In this document: positions 50,994 to 61,900 of the stretch, in pieces | Layout: the number at the start of each line of letters is the position of its first letter | Position numbering within the stretch: position 1 is the first letter of the stretch | Source: an uncultured Rhodospirillales bacterium | Lineage (GTDB): Bacteria; Pseudomonadota; Alphaproteobacteria; Acetobacterales; Acetobacteraceae | DNA length: 64,000 nucleotides | Direction: 5' to 3' | NCBI GenBank assembly: GCA_903835235.1 | Contig: CAILMF010000026.1 | Location: forward strand, 62,001-126,000 | Program-made: the position numbers and the translations under genes | The notes under the pieces: generated by a model | Databases searched by the model: none | What the model was told of the DNA's origin: nothing | Seen by the model: only the letters and a program-made list of their open reading frames with translations

Positions 50994-52544
50994 CTACCCC
51001 ACCAACACCGCCGCCCGCCCGGCCTCCACCACGAAGCGCGCGCGGTCCCGCAGCGGCGCCCCCGGCGCCGAGACGAAGTCCACCCCGCGGAACACCGCCT
51101 GCATCCGCCCCGCCGTCGCCTGGTGCAGCGTGTAGCCGCGCTGGTTGTTGAAGAACCGCACATGCTGGTTCTGCGCCAGGATGCTCTCCGCCCCGCCCGG
51201 GCTGCCATCGCCACCGCTGGTGATGCTGGTGCCGACGAACTCGGTCGCCACCGCCGCACTGGCCAGGTCGTCCGGGTTCAGCCGCAGCTCGCCAGCCCAG
51301 GCGGAATGCACGTCCCCGGTCAGCACCACCGCATTGGCGCGACGTTCCGCCAGCCCCGCCAGCAGCCGGGCGCGCGCGGCGGGGGCGCCGTCCCAGGCGT
51401 CCATGTTCAGCGTGCTGCCGCGGCGGCGTTGCAGCATCATCACCTGCTGGCCCAGCACCTGCCAGGCAGCGCCGGAGCGCGCCACGCCGTCCAGCAGCCA
51501 TTGCTCCTGCGCCGCGCCCAGCATCTGCGCATCTGGCCGCGCCACAGCCGCGCAGGGCGCGCGGAAGCCGTCATTGCAGGGCTGCGGGTCGCGGTATTGC
51601 CGGGTGTCCAGCACATGCAGGTCCAGCACACCGCCGAAGCCGAAGCGCCGATGCAGCACCATGGCCGGCCCGCGCGGCCGCAGCGTGCGGCGCACCGGCA
51701 TGTTCTCGAACCAGGCCTGGAAGGCGGCGGCGCGGCGCAGCAGGAAGGCGGCATCGAACCCCTGCGTGGCGCTATGGTCGCCGGCCCAGTTGTTCCGCAC
51801 CTCATGGTCGTCGAAGCTGGCGACGAACGGATGCGCCGCATGCGCCGCCTGCAGGTCCGGGTCGGCGTGGTATTGCGCGTAGCGGCGGCGATATTCGTCC
51901 AGCAGCACCGTCTCGCCGCCGACATGGCGGCGCACCTCGCGGCCCCAGCGCCGCTCACCCGGCGGCACCTCGGCATATTCATAGATGTAGTCGCCATAGT
52001 GGAACACGAAGTCCAGCGCCTCCGCGGCGATGTGGCGCCAGGCGGTGAAGTGGCCGTGCTCGTACATCTGGCAGCCGGCATTGACGAAGCGCACCGGCTG
52101 CGCGCTGCCGGCCGCCGGCGCGGTGCGGCTGCGCCCGATGGCGCTGCGCTGGCCCTGCGCGGTGAAGCGATACCAGTAATGCCGCCCCGGCTTCAGCCCG
52201 GAGACCTCGACATGCACGCTGTGCCCGGCCTCGGCCCGCGCCTCGGCGGCGCCGGACTGCACGACGCGACGGAAGCCGGCATCCTCGGCCAGTTCCCAGC
52301 CAACCGGGATGCCCGCCAAGCCGATGCCGCCACCGGGTCCCAGCGGTGCCGTCGCCAGCCGGGTCCACAGCACCAGGCCATCCGGCAGCGGGTCGCCGCT
52401 GGCCACGCCCAGGCTGAACAGGCCGCCCGCCACTGCCTGCGCCTTGGCGCCTGGCTGCACCACGGCCAGCGCCGCCAGCGCGGTGGCGCCGCGCAGCAGG
52501 CCGCGCCGATGCAGCGCGGCCAGGTGCCTGGTGGTGCTGTCCAT
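50994..52544 (-). CDS. phoD: PhoD-family alkaline phosphatase/phosphodiesterase
   Basis: The product is 516 residues with a Tat-type signal (HRRGLLRGATALAALAVVQPGAKA), as expected for the calcium/iron enzyme PhoD. The metallophosphatase residues lie in FHYGDYIYEY, FVASFDDHEVRNNWAGDHS and VLTGDVHSAWAGEL. An N-terminal Ig-like domain is visible (LFSLGVASGDPLPDGLVLWTRL). It releases phosphate from periplasmic esters. No Pho box is evident nearby. Confidence 0.94.
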   Translation of the reverse strand: MDSTTRHLAALHRRGLLRGATALAALAVVQPGAKAQAVAGGLFSLGVASGDPLPDGLVLWTRLATAPLGPGGGIGLAGIPVGWELAEDAGFRRVVQSGAAEARAEAGHSVHVEVSGLKPGRHYWYRFTAQGQRSAIGRSRTAPAAGSAQPVRFVNAGCQMYEHGHFTAWRHIAAEALDFVFHYGDYIYEYAEVPPGERRWGREVRRHVGGETVLLDEYRRRYAQYHADPDLQAAHAAHPFVASFDDHEVRNNWAGDHSATQGFDAAFLLRRAAAFQAWFENMPVRRTLRPRGPAMVLHRRFGFGGVLDLHVLDTRQYRDPQPCNDGFRAPCAAVARPDAQMLGAAQEQWLLDGVARSGAAWQVLGQQVMMLQRRRGSTLNMDAWDGAPAARARLLAGLAERRANAVVLTGDVHSAWAGELRLNPDDLASAAVATEFVGTSITSGGDGSPGGAESILAQNQHVRFFNNQRGYTLHQATAGRMQAVFRGVDFVSAPGAPLRDRARFVVEAGRAAVLVG

Positions 52545-52593
52545 CGCCGCCGCCCCCGTGAAGGCGGCAAGCTAGCGGTTCAGCCCCCCGGCG

Positions 52594-55500
52594 TCAGCCG
52601 ACCACGTGCCACACTGCGCCCGGGTTGCCGAAGCTGTGCTGGCCGATGATGGTGTTGTCCTGCATCAGCCAGTCGTAGATCTCGCCGGTGGTGCTGTTGC
52701 GCCACAGGATGTCGGCATTGCCATCCCCGTTGTAGTCGCCCAGCGCCTGGATCGCCCAGTCGGTGCCGGGGTTGGAGACCACCAGCGAGTTGTGGCCCAG
52801 CCCGCTGGCGGCCATCTCCCACAGCTGCAGCGCGCCGCTGCTGGCATTGCGCAGCAGCAGGTCGGCATGGCCGTCGTGGTTGAAGTCGCCGGTGCCGGCC
52901 AGGTGCCAGTCGGTCGGCGTGGTGCCGCCGCCGGTGCCCAGCGTGCCCTGCGCCAGCAGGTTCACGCCGTTCATGGACCAGGCGTAGAACTCGCCGCTGG
53001 CGCTGTTCTGCCAGATGATGTCGGCCTTGCCATTGCCGGTCAGGTCGGCGGCGCCGACAACGCTCCACGGCGCGCCCGGCAGGTTGCCGATCGGCCCGCC
53101 GCCGGTGTTGGTGGTGCCGTTCATCTGGAACAGCCACAGCGCATTGTCCCCGGCATGGCGCCACAGGATGTCGCTGAGGCCTTCCCCGGTGAAGTCGGCG
53201 ACGGCGATGATGCTCCACGCCGGGTCCACCAGCCCTGGCCCGCCCTGGCCGATGATGGTGGTGCCGTTCATCTCCCAGATGTAGGTGCTGCCATCGCTAT
53301 GGTGCCAGAGGATGTCGGCCCGGCCGTCGCCATTGAAGTCGCCGGTGCCGGCGATGCTCCAGGCCAGGTCCACCGCGCCGCCGCCCTGGGCGGTGACGGT
53401 GCTGCCGTCGGTCTGCCACTGCCATTCGGTGCCATCATCGGCGCGGAACAGGATGGCGTCGCGGCCGCTGCCGGCGAAGTCGCGGCCCAGCGCGGTGTCG
53501 ATGGTCAGCGCCAGCGGGTCGGAGGCGACGGAGCTGTTGCCGGCGGCATCGATGGCGGTAACGGTCAGGCTGTGCAGCCCGTGCGACAGGATGCTGCTGT
53601 CGATGCTCCAGGTATTGCCGACCGTCAAGGTCGGGCTGCCCAGCGTGGTGGCGCCGTCCTTGAGCACCACGAAGCTGCCCGGCTCCGCCGTGCCGGTCAG
53701 CGTTGGCGTGATGTCGGCGGTGTGGCCATCGGCCAGGGCGCCGGTATCGGTGGCCGGGGCAACGAGCGGCGTCGTCGGCTTGCCCGGCACCACCGTATCC
53801 AGCGTGAAGCCGACATGCGCCACCGTGCTGTTGCCGGCCAGGTCGGCGGCGGTGATGTCCAGCGTATGCGCGCCCTGCGCCAGACCGGTCGGCGTGTAGG
53901 TCCAGCTGCCGCCGGCGCCCACCACCAGGCTGCCCAACGTGGTGCTGCCGTCCTTGATGGTCAGCATGGCGCCAACCTCGGCGGTGCCGCCCACGGTCGG
54001 GTCGTTGGTCAGCCCATCCACCGCGGAAGTGCCGCTATCGGTCGTCAGGCTGGCGGCCAGCGCCGGCGCCACCTTGTCCAGCGTAAAGTCGATGGCGATG
54101 CTATTGGTCAGGACGCCGAGCAGGCTGTAGGTCTCGACCACCAGGTGGTGGTTGCCATCCGCCAGCGCGGCCAGGGCGAAGCTGGTGGTGCCACCGCCGA
54201 CGAGCGAGTTGGTCGCCAGCGTCGAGCCGCCCTCCTTGACCCGTACGTCGAAGACGCTTGGGCCGAAAATGGTGGCTTCGCTGCGCGCCGACACCGTCAG
54301 CGCCTGGCTGTTGGTGACGTTGTCGTTGCCGCTCAGCCCGGTGTCGCTGGTCAGCGCCGCCGAAAGGTTGCTGAGCTCGGTAAAGCCGTTGGGGATGGAC
54401 CCGGCATCACCGGCGAGATTGATGGCCGAGATCTGCTGCGTGCCGCCCGCCGTGCCATCGGTGGTCCACAGCTCGAAGTGCTCGCCATCGGCACTGGCGC
54501 CGAACACCGCATGGTCGCCCTGCACCGTCAGCTGGTAGGGAAAGCCCGAGCCGCCGCTGCCGATATCCTTCAGCAGCACCGTCCCGCCCGCGGTGCCGTC
54601 GCTCGCCCACAGCTCCACGTCGTGGCTGCCGTCATCGGCGTAGAACAGCACCTTGCCGTTGAGGACGACGAAGCCGCCGGGGTTGCTGTCATCCGCGCCC
54701 GGCCGGATGTCCTTGATCAGCTGGGTGCCGCCGGCGGTGCCGTCCGTGCTCCACAGCTCTATGCCATGGGCGGTGCCGGCATCGGCCTGGAAGAACAGCT
54801 TGCCGTTGGCCACGCTGAGACGCGTGATGCTGGCGCCGTTGATGCCGGCGCCGATCTGCTTGACCATGCTGGTACCGCCTTCGGTACCATCGGTCACCCA
54901 CAGCTGCGGGCCATTCTTGAACTCATCGGTGGCGACGAAATACGCCTTGCTGCCCAGCGCGACGAACTGCGTCGGGCCGGAGCCGCTGCTGCCTTCGTTG
55001 ATGTCCTTGACCAGCTTGGTGCCGCCCGCGGTGCCATCGGTGACATAAAGCTCGGTCCCGGAGTCCTGGCCCTGGTTGGCGGCGAAGACGGCCTGGCTGC
55101 CGATGACGGCAAAGCCATTCGGGTTGGAGCCGACGACGCCGGGGTAGATGTCGGCCAGCATGGAGGTGCCGCCGGCGGTGCCGTCCGTCACCCACAGCTC
55201 GGCCCCGGTCTGGCTGGTATTGGCCTGGAAGATCGCCTTGCTGCCCAGCGCGGTCAGCCCGGCGATGCCGGAGCCGAGGAAGCCCGGGTTGATGTCCTTC
55301 ACCAGGCTGGTGCCGCCGGCGGTGCCGTCCGTCACCCACAGCTCGGCGCCGATGCTGCCGCTGGTGGCCTGGAACACCGCCTTGCTGCCCATCACCACGA
55401 AGCTGGAGGGGCTGGAGCTGCCGGAGCCGGTGACGATGTCCTTCAGCAGGCTGGTATTGGCGCTGGTGCCATCCGTGGTCCACAGCTCGGTGCCGCTGGT

Positions 55501-58281
55501 GGCGCTGGTGGCGGTGAACAGCAGCTGGGTGCCCAGCAGCGTGAAGTTGGCGGCATTGGAGTTCGCCGCCCCGGCGTTGATGTCCTTCAGCAGCAGGGTA
55601 TTGGCCCCGGTGCCGTCGCTGACCCAGACCTCGTTGCCGGCCACGCCGTCATTGGCGGCGAAGACCGCCTTGCCGTTCACCACCGCCAAGCCGGAAACGC
55701 CGGACCCGCTGGCGGTGCCGTTGATGTCCTTGACCAGGCTGGTGCCGCCGGCCGTGCCGTCGCTGACCCACAGCTCCGCGCCATGGCTGCCGTCATCGGC
55801 CACGAACAGCCCCTTGCCCGTCAGCGCCACGATGCCCGTGGGGCTGGAGCCGGTGGCGCCCGTGTTGATGTCCTTGACCAGGGCGGTGCCGCCCGCGGTG
55901 CCGTCGCTGACCCAGAGCTCGACGCCGTTGGTGCCGTTATCGGCCTGGAACAGCACCTTGCCGCCGCCGATCGAGACGAAGCCGGCGGCGTTGGAGGTGC
56001 CGCTGCCCGGGTTGATGTCCTTCAGCAGCGTGGTGCCGGCCTCGGTCCCGTCGGAGGTCCAGAGCTCGCCCCCGGTGGTGCTGCTGTCGGCGGCGCGGAA
56101 CACCAGCTTGTTGCCCAGCACGGTGAAGCCGGCGGCGCCGGAGGAGGTCGGCCCGGCGAACAGGTCGCCCAGCATGACGGTGCCGCCGGCAGTGCCGTCG
56201 GAGACCCACAGCTCGGCCCCGGTGGCGCTGCTGCCGGTGGCCTGGAACACCACCTTGTTGCCCAGCACGGTCAGGTTGGTCGGGCTGGAGGAGCCGGTGC
56301 CCGGGTTGATGTCCTTCAGCAGGCTGGTGCCGGCCTCGGTGCCGTCGGTGGTCCACAGCTCGAAGCCGCTGGCGGTCTCACGCGCGGAAAACAGCGCCTG
56401 GTTGCCGATGACCGCGAAGCCACCCGGGAAGCTGCCCGTGCTGCCGGCGATGATGTCCTTGACCAGGCGGGTGCCGCCGGCGGTGCCGTCCGTGCTCCAC
56501 AGCTCCCCGCCATGCGTGGCGTCGCTGGCCTGGAACAACAGCACCTTGCCCAGCTTGGTGAAGCCGGAGGGGCCGGAGCTGGCGCTGCCGGGATTGATGT
56601 CCAGCACCATGGTGGTGCCGCCGGCGGTGCCATCGGTGCTCCACAGCTCGGTGCCGTGGCTCGCCTCGGCGGCCTGGAACACCACGCGACTGCCGATGGT
56701 GGTGAAGCCGAAGGGGGCCGAGCCGGCGCCGCCGGCGTTGATCTCGGTGACCTTCGTGGTGCCGCCGGCGGTGCCGTCGGTGCTCCACAGCGCATAGCCG
56801 GCGGTGCTGCCGTCATTGGCCAGGAACACCACCTTGCTGCCCAGCAGCATCAGCGAAACCGGCGTGGAGGACCCGCTGCCGGCGTTGATGTCCTTGAGCA
56901 GCGAGGCGGTGGTGCCATCGGTCACCCACAGCTCGGTGCCGTTGGTGCCGTCATTGGCCGCGAACACCGCCTTGCTGCCCAGCGAGACCAGGCCGGTGAT
57001 GCTGGAGGAGGTGGCGCCGGTCGCGATGTCTGCCAGCAGCGCGGTGCCGCCGGCGGTGCCGTCCGTCACCCACAGCTCGGTGCCATGCGCGGTATCGGCG
57101 GCGCGGAACACCGCCTTGCTGCCCAGCACTGCCAGCAGGCTGGGGCTGGAGGAGCCGAAGCCGGTGTTGATGTCCTTCAGCAGCGTCGTGCCGCCGGCGG
57201 TGCCGTCGGTGGTCCACAGCTCGGTGCCGCCCGTCGTCGTATTCGCCTGGAACAGCACCTGGCTGCCCAGCGTGACGAAGCCGGCGGGGCTGGAGCCGAG
57301 CGTCCCGGCATTGATGTCCTTGACCAGCGTGGTGCCACCGGCGCTGCCGTCGGAGACCCAGAGTTCCGCGCCGGTGCTGCCGTCATTGGCCGAGAACACC
57401 ACCCGGCCGCCGCTGAGGGCGGCGATGGCGGAGGGGCTGGAACTGCCGCTGCCGCTGTTGATGTCCTTGACCAGCACGGTGCCGCCAGCGGTGCCGTTGG
57501 TGGCCCACAGCTCGGCGCCGTTGGTACCGTCATTCGCCTGGAAGAAGGCCAGGCTGCCGGAGACGACGAAGCCCGCGGGTGCACTGCCGCTGCTGCCGGG
57601 GTTGATGTCCTTCAGCCGCGTCGAGAGGATGCCGTCGGTGGCCCACAGCTCGGTGCCGCTGGAGCCATCATCGGCGGCGAAGATGACCTTGCTGCCCAGC
57701 TTGGTCAGCCCGGTCGGGGCGGACCCTGCGTTGCCCGAGTTGATGTCGCTGATCCGGCTGGCGCCGCCGCCAACGACATGGCCCCACAGCTCGCTGCCGG
57801 AGCCGTCGCCGCCATCGGCGCTGAAAATGGTCAAACTGCCCAGCGCGGCCGCGCTGAGGCCGCCGAAACCCAGACTGAACGTGGTGGTGCCGACCTGGCG
57901 CGTCCCGCCGGCGGTGCCATCGCTCTCCCACAGCTGATTCCCGGTGCCGCTGCCGTCATCCACCATGAACAGCACCACGGTGCCGGCGACCGTCAGGTTG
58001 GTGCTGCTGGTCAGCGGGCTGGCGGCGTTGATGTTCTTCAGCAGCGTGGTACCGCCGGCGGTGCCGTCGGTGATGTAGACCTCACGGCCGATGCCGTTGC
58101 CGCCATTGGCCCCGAACAGCGCCCGGGTGCCGAGCGTGGCAAAGCCGCTGGGGTTCGAACTGCCGGCCGGGTTGATGTCGGCCACCAGCACGGTGCCGAT
58201 CGCGGTGCCGTCGGTGGTGTACAGCTCGGTGCCGAGCGTGCTGCTCGTCGCGGCGAAGATCACGGGTCCCTGGACGGACAT
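52594..58281 (-). CDS. Giant ELWxxDGT-repeat surface/secreted protein with Ig-like and FG-GAP domains
   Basis: The product is about 1,895 residues from ATG 58281. I count 27 units of roughly 45-50 residues over the first 1,300 or so, each with a variant of TELWVTDGTAGGTSLVKDI. Three Ig-like domains follow (about 1300-1600, such as GTAEVGAMLTIKDGSTTLGS), then six FG-GAP/VCBS-type repeats with calcium-loop motifs GDFNGDGRADILW. There is no N-terminal signal peptide, no RTX nonapeptide and no adjacent type I exporter, so the secretion route is open. Function is probably adhesion or matrix. Confidence 0.88.
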   Translation of the reverse strand: MSVQGPVIFAATSSTLGTELYTTDGTAIGTVLVADINPAGSSNPSGFATLGTRALFGANGGNGIGREVYITDGTAGGTTLLKNINAASPLTSSTNLTVAGTVVLFMVDDGSGTGNQLWESDGTAGGTRQVGTTTFSLGFGGLSAAALGSLTIFSADGGDGSGSELWGHVVGGGASRISDINSGNAGSAPTGLTKLGSKVIFAADDGSSGTELWATDGILSTRLKDINPGSSGSAPAGFVVSGSLAFFQANDGTNGAELWATNGTAGGTVLVKDINSGSGSSSPSAIAALSGGRVVFSANDGSTGAELWVSDGSAGGTTLVKDINAGTLGSSPAGFVTLGSQVLFQANTTTGGTELWTTDGTAGGTTLLKDINTGFGSSSPSLLAVLGSKAVFRAADTAHGTELWVTDGTAGGTALLADIATGATSSSITGLVSLGSKAVFAANDGTNGTELWVTDGTTASLLKDINAGSGSSTPVSLMLLGSKVVFLANDGSTAGYALWSTDGTAGGTTKVTEINAGGAGSAPFGFTTIGSRVVFQAAEASHGTELWSTDGTAGGTTMVLDINPGSASSGPSGFTKLGKVLLFQASDATHGGELWSTDGTAGGTRLVKDIIAGSTGSFPGGFAVIGNQALFSARETASGFELWTTDGTEAGTSLLKDINPGTGSSSPTNLTVLGNKVVFQATGSSATGAELWVSDGTAGGTVMLGDLFAGPTSSGAAGFTVLGNKLVFRAADSSTTGGELWTSDGTEAGTTLLKDINPGSGTSNAAGFVSIGGGKVLFQADNGTNGVELWVSDGTAGGTALVKDINTGATGSSPTGIVALTGKGLFVADDGSHGAELWVSDGTAGGTSLVKDINGTASGSGVSGLAVVNGKAVFAANDGVAGNEVWVSDGTGANTLLLKDINAGAANSNAANFTLLGTQLLFTATSATSGTELWTTDGTSANTSLLKDIVTGSGSSSPSSFVVMGSKAVFQATSGSIGAELWVTDGTAGGTSLVKDINPGFLGSGIAGLTALGSKAIFQANTSQTGAELWVTDGTAGGTSMLADIYPGVVGSNPNGFAVIGSQAVFAANQGQDSGTELYVTDGTAGGTKLVKDINEGSSGSGPTQFVALGSKAYFVATDEFKNGPQLWVTDGTEGGTSMVKQIGAGINGASITRLSVANGKLFFQADAGTAHGIELWSTDGTAGGTQLIKDIRPGADDSNPGGFVVLNGKVLFYADDGSHDVELWASDGTAGGTVLLKDIGSGGSGFPYQLTVQGDHAVFGASADGEHFELWTTDGTAGGTQQISAINLAGDAGSIPNGFTELSNLSAALTSDTGLSGNDNVTNSQALTVSARSEATIFGPSVFDVRVKEGGSTLATNSLVGGGTTSFALAALADGNHHLVVETYSLLGVLTNSIAIDFTLDKVAPALAASLTTDSGTSAVDGLTNDPTVGGTAEVGAMLTIKDGSTTLGSLVVGAGGSWTYTPTGLAQGAHTLDITAADLAGNSTVAHVGFTLDTVVPGKPTTPLVAPATDTGALADGHTADITPTLTGTAEPGSFVVLKDGATTLGSPTLTVGNTWSIDSSILSHGLHSLTVTAIDAAGNSSVASDPLALTIDTALGRDFAGSGRDAILFRADDGTEWQWQTDGSTVTAQGGGAVDLAWSIAGTGDFNGDGRADILWHHSDGSTYIWEMNGTTIIGQGGPGLVDPAWSIIAVADFTGEGLSDILWRHAGDNALWLFQMNGTTNTGGGPIGNLPGAPWSVVGAADLTGNGKADIIWQNSASGEFYAWSMNGVNLLAQGTLGTGGGTTPTDWHLAGTGDFNHDGHADLLLRNASSGALQLWEMAASGLGHNSLVVSNPGTDWAIQALGDYNGDGNADILWRNSTTGEIYDWLMQDNTIIGQHSFGNPGAVWHVVG

Positions 58282-58323
58282 GGGCAAACCCTTGTGTTGG
58301 TGCGCCGCCCCCGATGCCGGGTG

Positions 58324-58869
58324 CTAGCGGGCTTCCCGCGCCAGCGCGTCTAGCGCCGCCGCAAAGCCGCGGAAGGAAAGGTTGAAGGAGGCTTCGTTGT
58401 TGCCGGCGTCGCGCCAGACCACGCGCGCCGGCCGGTCTGCCGGGCGGGCCTGCAGCCGACGCAGCATGGCCTCGTCGCGCAGTTCCAGCTCGGCCACGCA
58501 GCCGCTTGGGCCGCAGACCCGGAACGGCAGCACCAGCGTCTCGGTCGGCTCCAGCACCACCCGCAGCGGCGTCGCCACCAGGATGGCACCGGGCACCCGC
58601 ACCGCCAGCTTCGGCGGTTGGTCATTCACCGCCCTGGCGAAGCCGACCACGGCGGATTGCTGCCGCTGCCGGTCCTGCACCGTCTGCGTCAGCTCGCACT
58701 GACGGGCCGCCGAGGCGCCCATGCAGCTCAGCGCCCAGTCGCCGAACTGGGCACTGGTGCGGTCGGGCACCGGTGCCTGGTTCGGTTGCGGCGCCGGCCG
58801 CGGCTGAGCCTGGCCGGTGCCGGCCAGGGCCAACAGCAATACCAGGGCGGTCAGCAGCATGCGGGCCAT
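58324..58869 (-). CDS. IalB-family invasion-associated protein
   Basis: The product is 181 residues with signal peptide MARMLLTALVLLLALAGTGQA. The mature domain is FGDWALSCMGASAARQCELTQTVQD with the conserved disulfide cysteines, then VCGPSGCVAELELRDE, the invasion-associated locus B signature. IalB-family proteins are periplasmic and common in alphaproteobacteria; the invasion role is from Bartonella and should not be assumed. It sits between two giant surface-protein genes. Confidence 0.92.
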   Translation of the reverse strand: MARMLLTALVLLLALAGTGQAQPRPAPQPNQAPVPDRTSAQFGDWALSCMGASAARQCELTQTVQDRQRQQSAVVGFARAVNDQPPKLAVRVPGAILVATPLRVVLEPTETLVLPFRVCGPSGCVAELELRDEAMLRRLQARPADRPARVVWRDAGNNEASFNLSFRGFAAALDALAREAR

Positions 58870-58903
58870 GGCGTGGCGGGCCGGTTGCCGGGCGGCTGCC
58901 GGA

Positions 58904-61900
58904 CTACCAGTTGAACCGGAAGCCGCCGGTGAAGGCCTGGCCGGTGACGTTGCGCCGCACCTCCGCCGCGTAGTTGGCGTAGGCCGCGATGCCGTAGGGC
59001 ATGCTCAGGCTGGCGCCGACGCCGACGATGCCGGCATCCCGCCCCGCCTTGGCCGAGGTATTGACCATGGCGGCGCTGGGCGCCCCGGTGAAGTTGGCCG
59101 TCGTCCGCGTGGTGTCGTCGGCCAGTTCATGGGCGTAGTGCAGCCGCGCATTCGGGCTCAGGCCGTAGCCATCGCCCAGGTCGAAGCTGGTCTGCGCCCG
59201 AATGCCGAGGATCGCCCGGGCACTGGTCGCGCTGTCGGACCGCACCGCCAGCGAGACCGCGCCACCGGCGGTTTCGGTCAGCGCACCGCGACCCATCTCG
59301 TCGAAGCGGAAGCCGAACTCCGGCTGCAGGCGGATGCCGGAGACCTCGTAGCGGGCGCCGACCATGGCGCTGCCGTTGACGCCCCAGCCCTCGCCATGGC
59401 CCTTCGCGGTCAGCCCGACCACGCCCAGGTTGCGGCGCGCCATCACGTCGCCCCGGGTGGTGCCCAGCTGGCCGTCGATGAAGTAGTCGCTGGCGAAGTT
59501 CCAGCTGCCATAGGCCACCAGGTGCATCGTATCCAGGCCAACCGTCCCGCCCGTGGCCGGGGAGCTGACATTGCCGCTGGTGAAGCCGGCGGCCACACCG
59601 ACCAGGCCCTGGTCCTTGACCTTCATGTCGGCACCCACCGCGACGCCACCGGCGCCGGAGTGGAAGGCGGTGGCCGAGCCGGCGCCGACCCGATAGGTCT
59701 GCCCCAGCGCGGTCAGCCAGGCGGAGTAGCCATCGCCCTTCGCCACTTCGGACTTGGCGCCCAGCACACCGCCGCGGCGGGCCTCCATCTGGTCGGAGAT
59801 GGCGCCGCCGAACATCCGGCTGCGCTCCACGCCCGCCAACAGCGCGTCGCCATAGGCGGTGCCGCCCAGGTGGTCCAGCACGCTCGGCAGGGCCTGCGGG
59901 GTCTGGGTGAAGATCCGGCCCAGCGCGTAGGTCGCATCCACATTGGTCCGCACGCCCGGCACCGGCCGCAGCGCGTTCAGCGACCCGGCGGTGGAGTACT
60001 GGTTGGCCGAGAGCCCGACATTGAACGGCGTCAGGTTCTGGTAGTTGGCCGGCGTGGCGTATACCGTGATGGTCTGGGCCTGGTACAGCACGTCCAGCCG
60101 GCTGCCGGTCAGCAGGCCGCTGGTCGGCTGCGCGATCGGGTTGAAGGTCCCGAGCACGCCGCCCTGCGCCACGACGACCTGGAAGGCGGTGCCGACGGGC
60201 GGGGTGTAGGTGTTGGTGGCGTCGCCGGCGATGCCGCGCAGCCGAAGAACAAGATCGCCGGCGGCGGTGAAGGTATTGGCCGCGCCCATCACCACCACGC
60301 GGTCGTAGTTGCCCGCGCCGTTGGCAGTGCCGGCGCCGTCGATGTCGATGTTCAACGTGGCGGTGGAGGTCAGCGTCACCGGCGCGGTGAACACCATGGT
60401 GCCCGGGCTGTTGCCCGGCGACAGGCTGCCGGTGATGAAGGTGGGCACGCCCACCACGCCCACGCCGTGCAGGTCGGCGGTGGAGTTGACGTGCAGGCCG
60501 CTCACGTCCACCGTCCACGGCCCGGTGATGGCGGCCGAGCCGGTCAGCGCCAGCGTGATCGGCGTGCCGCCGGTCGGGCTGACCAGCGTGATCGGCGTGT
60601 TCAGCCCCAGCGAGTTGCCGTTGCTGTCGATGCTGCCATCCACGCCCACCGTGATCGGCCGGGTGGTGCTGAAGCTGCCGGTGGCCACCAGCTTGCCGCT
60701 CTCGATGATGAGCGGCGCGTTGGGAGCACCCAGCGCGGCGTCCGAATTCGCACCCAGCGTGGTGTGGTTGATGACCTTGATGCCGCCGGTCAGGCCGGAG
60801 TTGTTGCCGGTCAGGTTCAGCCGGCCACCGCCATCCGCCACCAGCAGCCCGGCGCCGGAGATGTTGCCGCTGGCGTTGATGACGTTCAGCGCCGTGTTCA
60901 GCGTGCCCTGGCCGGTCAGCACGATGTTGCGGGCCAGGTTCAGCGTGGAGGACAGGTTGGTCAGCGTGCCGTTGTTCATGGTCAGCGCGCCGGCCACGCC
61001 GCCCAGGTTGCCGTCGTTGGAGACGCTGAGCACGCTGTTCTGCACCAGCGTGCCGCCGGTGTAGGTGTTGGCGCCGTTCAGCGTGTAGCTGCCCGACGTG
61101 AAGGACAGGCTGCCGCCGACGCCGCTGACCACGCCCTCGAAGCTGCCGCTCGGGCTGGTGATGGTCAGGTTCTGGTTGCCCAGCACCACGCTGCCATCGC
61201 CCGAGAGGTTCTGGATGCGCGCCCCCGCCGTGGTGGCGGAGATGTCGAAGGTGCCGTGGTCCACCACCTTGGAGGAGCTGGAGATGCCGCCGGTGCCGAT
61301 CAGCGACAGCGTGGCGCCGCCGGCGATGGTGGTCAGGCCGGAGAAGGTGTTGACCCCCGAAAGCCCCTGGTTGCCGCCGGTCACGTTGATCGGGCCGGTG
61401 CCCTGGATGACGCCGGCGAAGGTGGTGAAGGCGTTGGTGAAGGTCAGCGCCTGGTCGCCCAGCGTGGTGGTGCCGTTGCCGTCCAGCGACTTGATGCTGG
61501 CGCCTGCCGTGGTGCCGCTGATGTCGAAGGTGCCGTTGTTGGTCACCTTGGACGCGGTGGCGATGCTGCCGGTGCCCGTCAGGTTCAGCTGCGCGCCGCT
61601 GTCGATGATGGCGCTGCCGGTGAAGGTGTTGGTGCCGGTCAGCGTCTCGGTGCCCGCCGCCACGGTGATCCCGCCGCCGACGCCGCTGATGACGCCGTTG
61701 AAGGTCTCGCTGGCCGCGGTCAGGGTCAGGCGCTGGTTGCCCAGCACCACGCTGCCATTGCCGTCCAGCGTCTTGATGCTGGCGCCCGCCGTGGTGGCGC
61801 TGATGTCGAAGGTGCCGTTGTCGGTCACGCCCGAGGAGGTGGCGATGCTGCCGGTGCCGATCAGGTTCAGCTGCGCGCCGCTGTTGATGATGGTGCGGCC

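Noticed and set aside
52606-58353. A very long open frame (over 1,900 codons) opposite the ELW-repeat gene
   Set aside because: Its protein is a low-complexity shadow of the repeats on the other strand, common in GC-rich DNA where the third position avoids stops. The opposite strand has clear domains.
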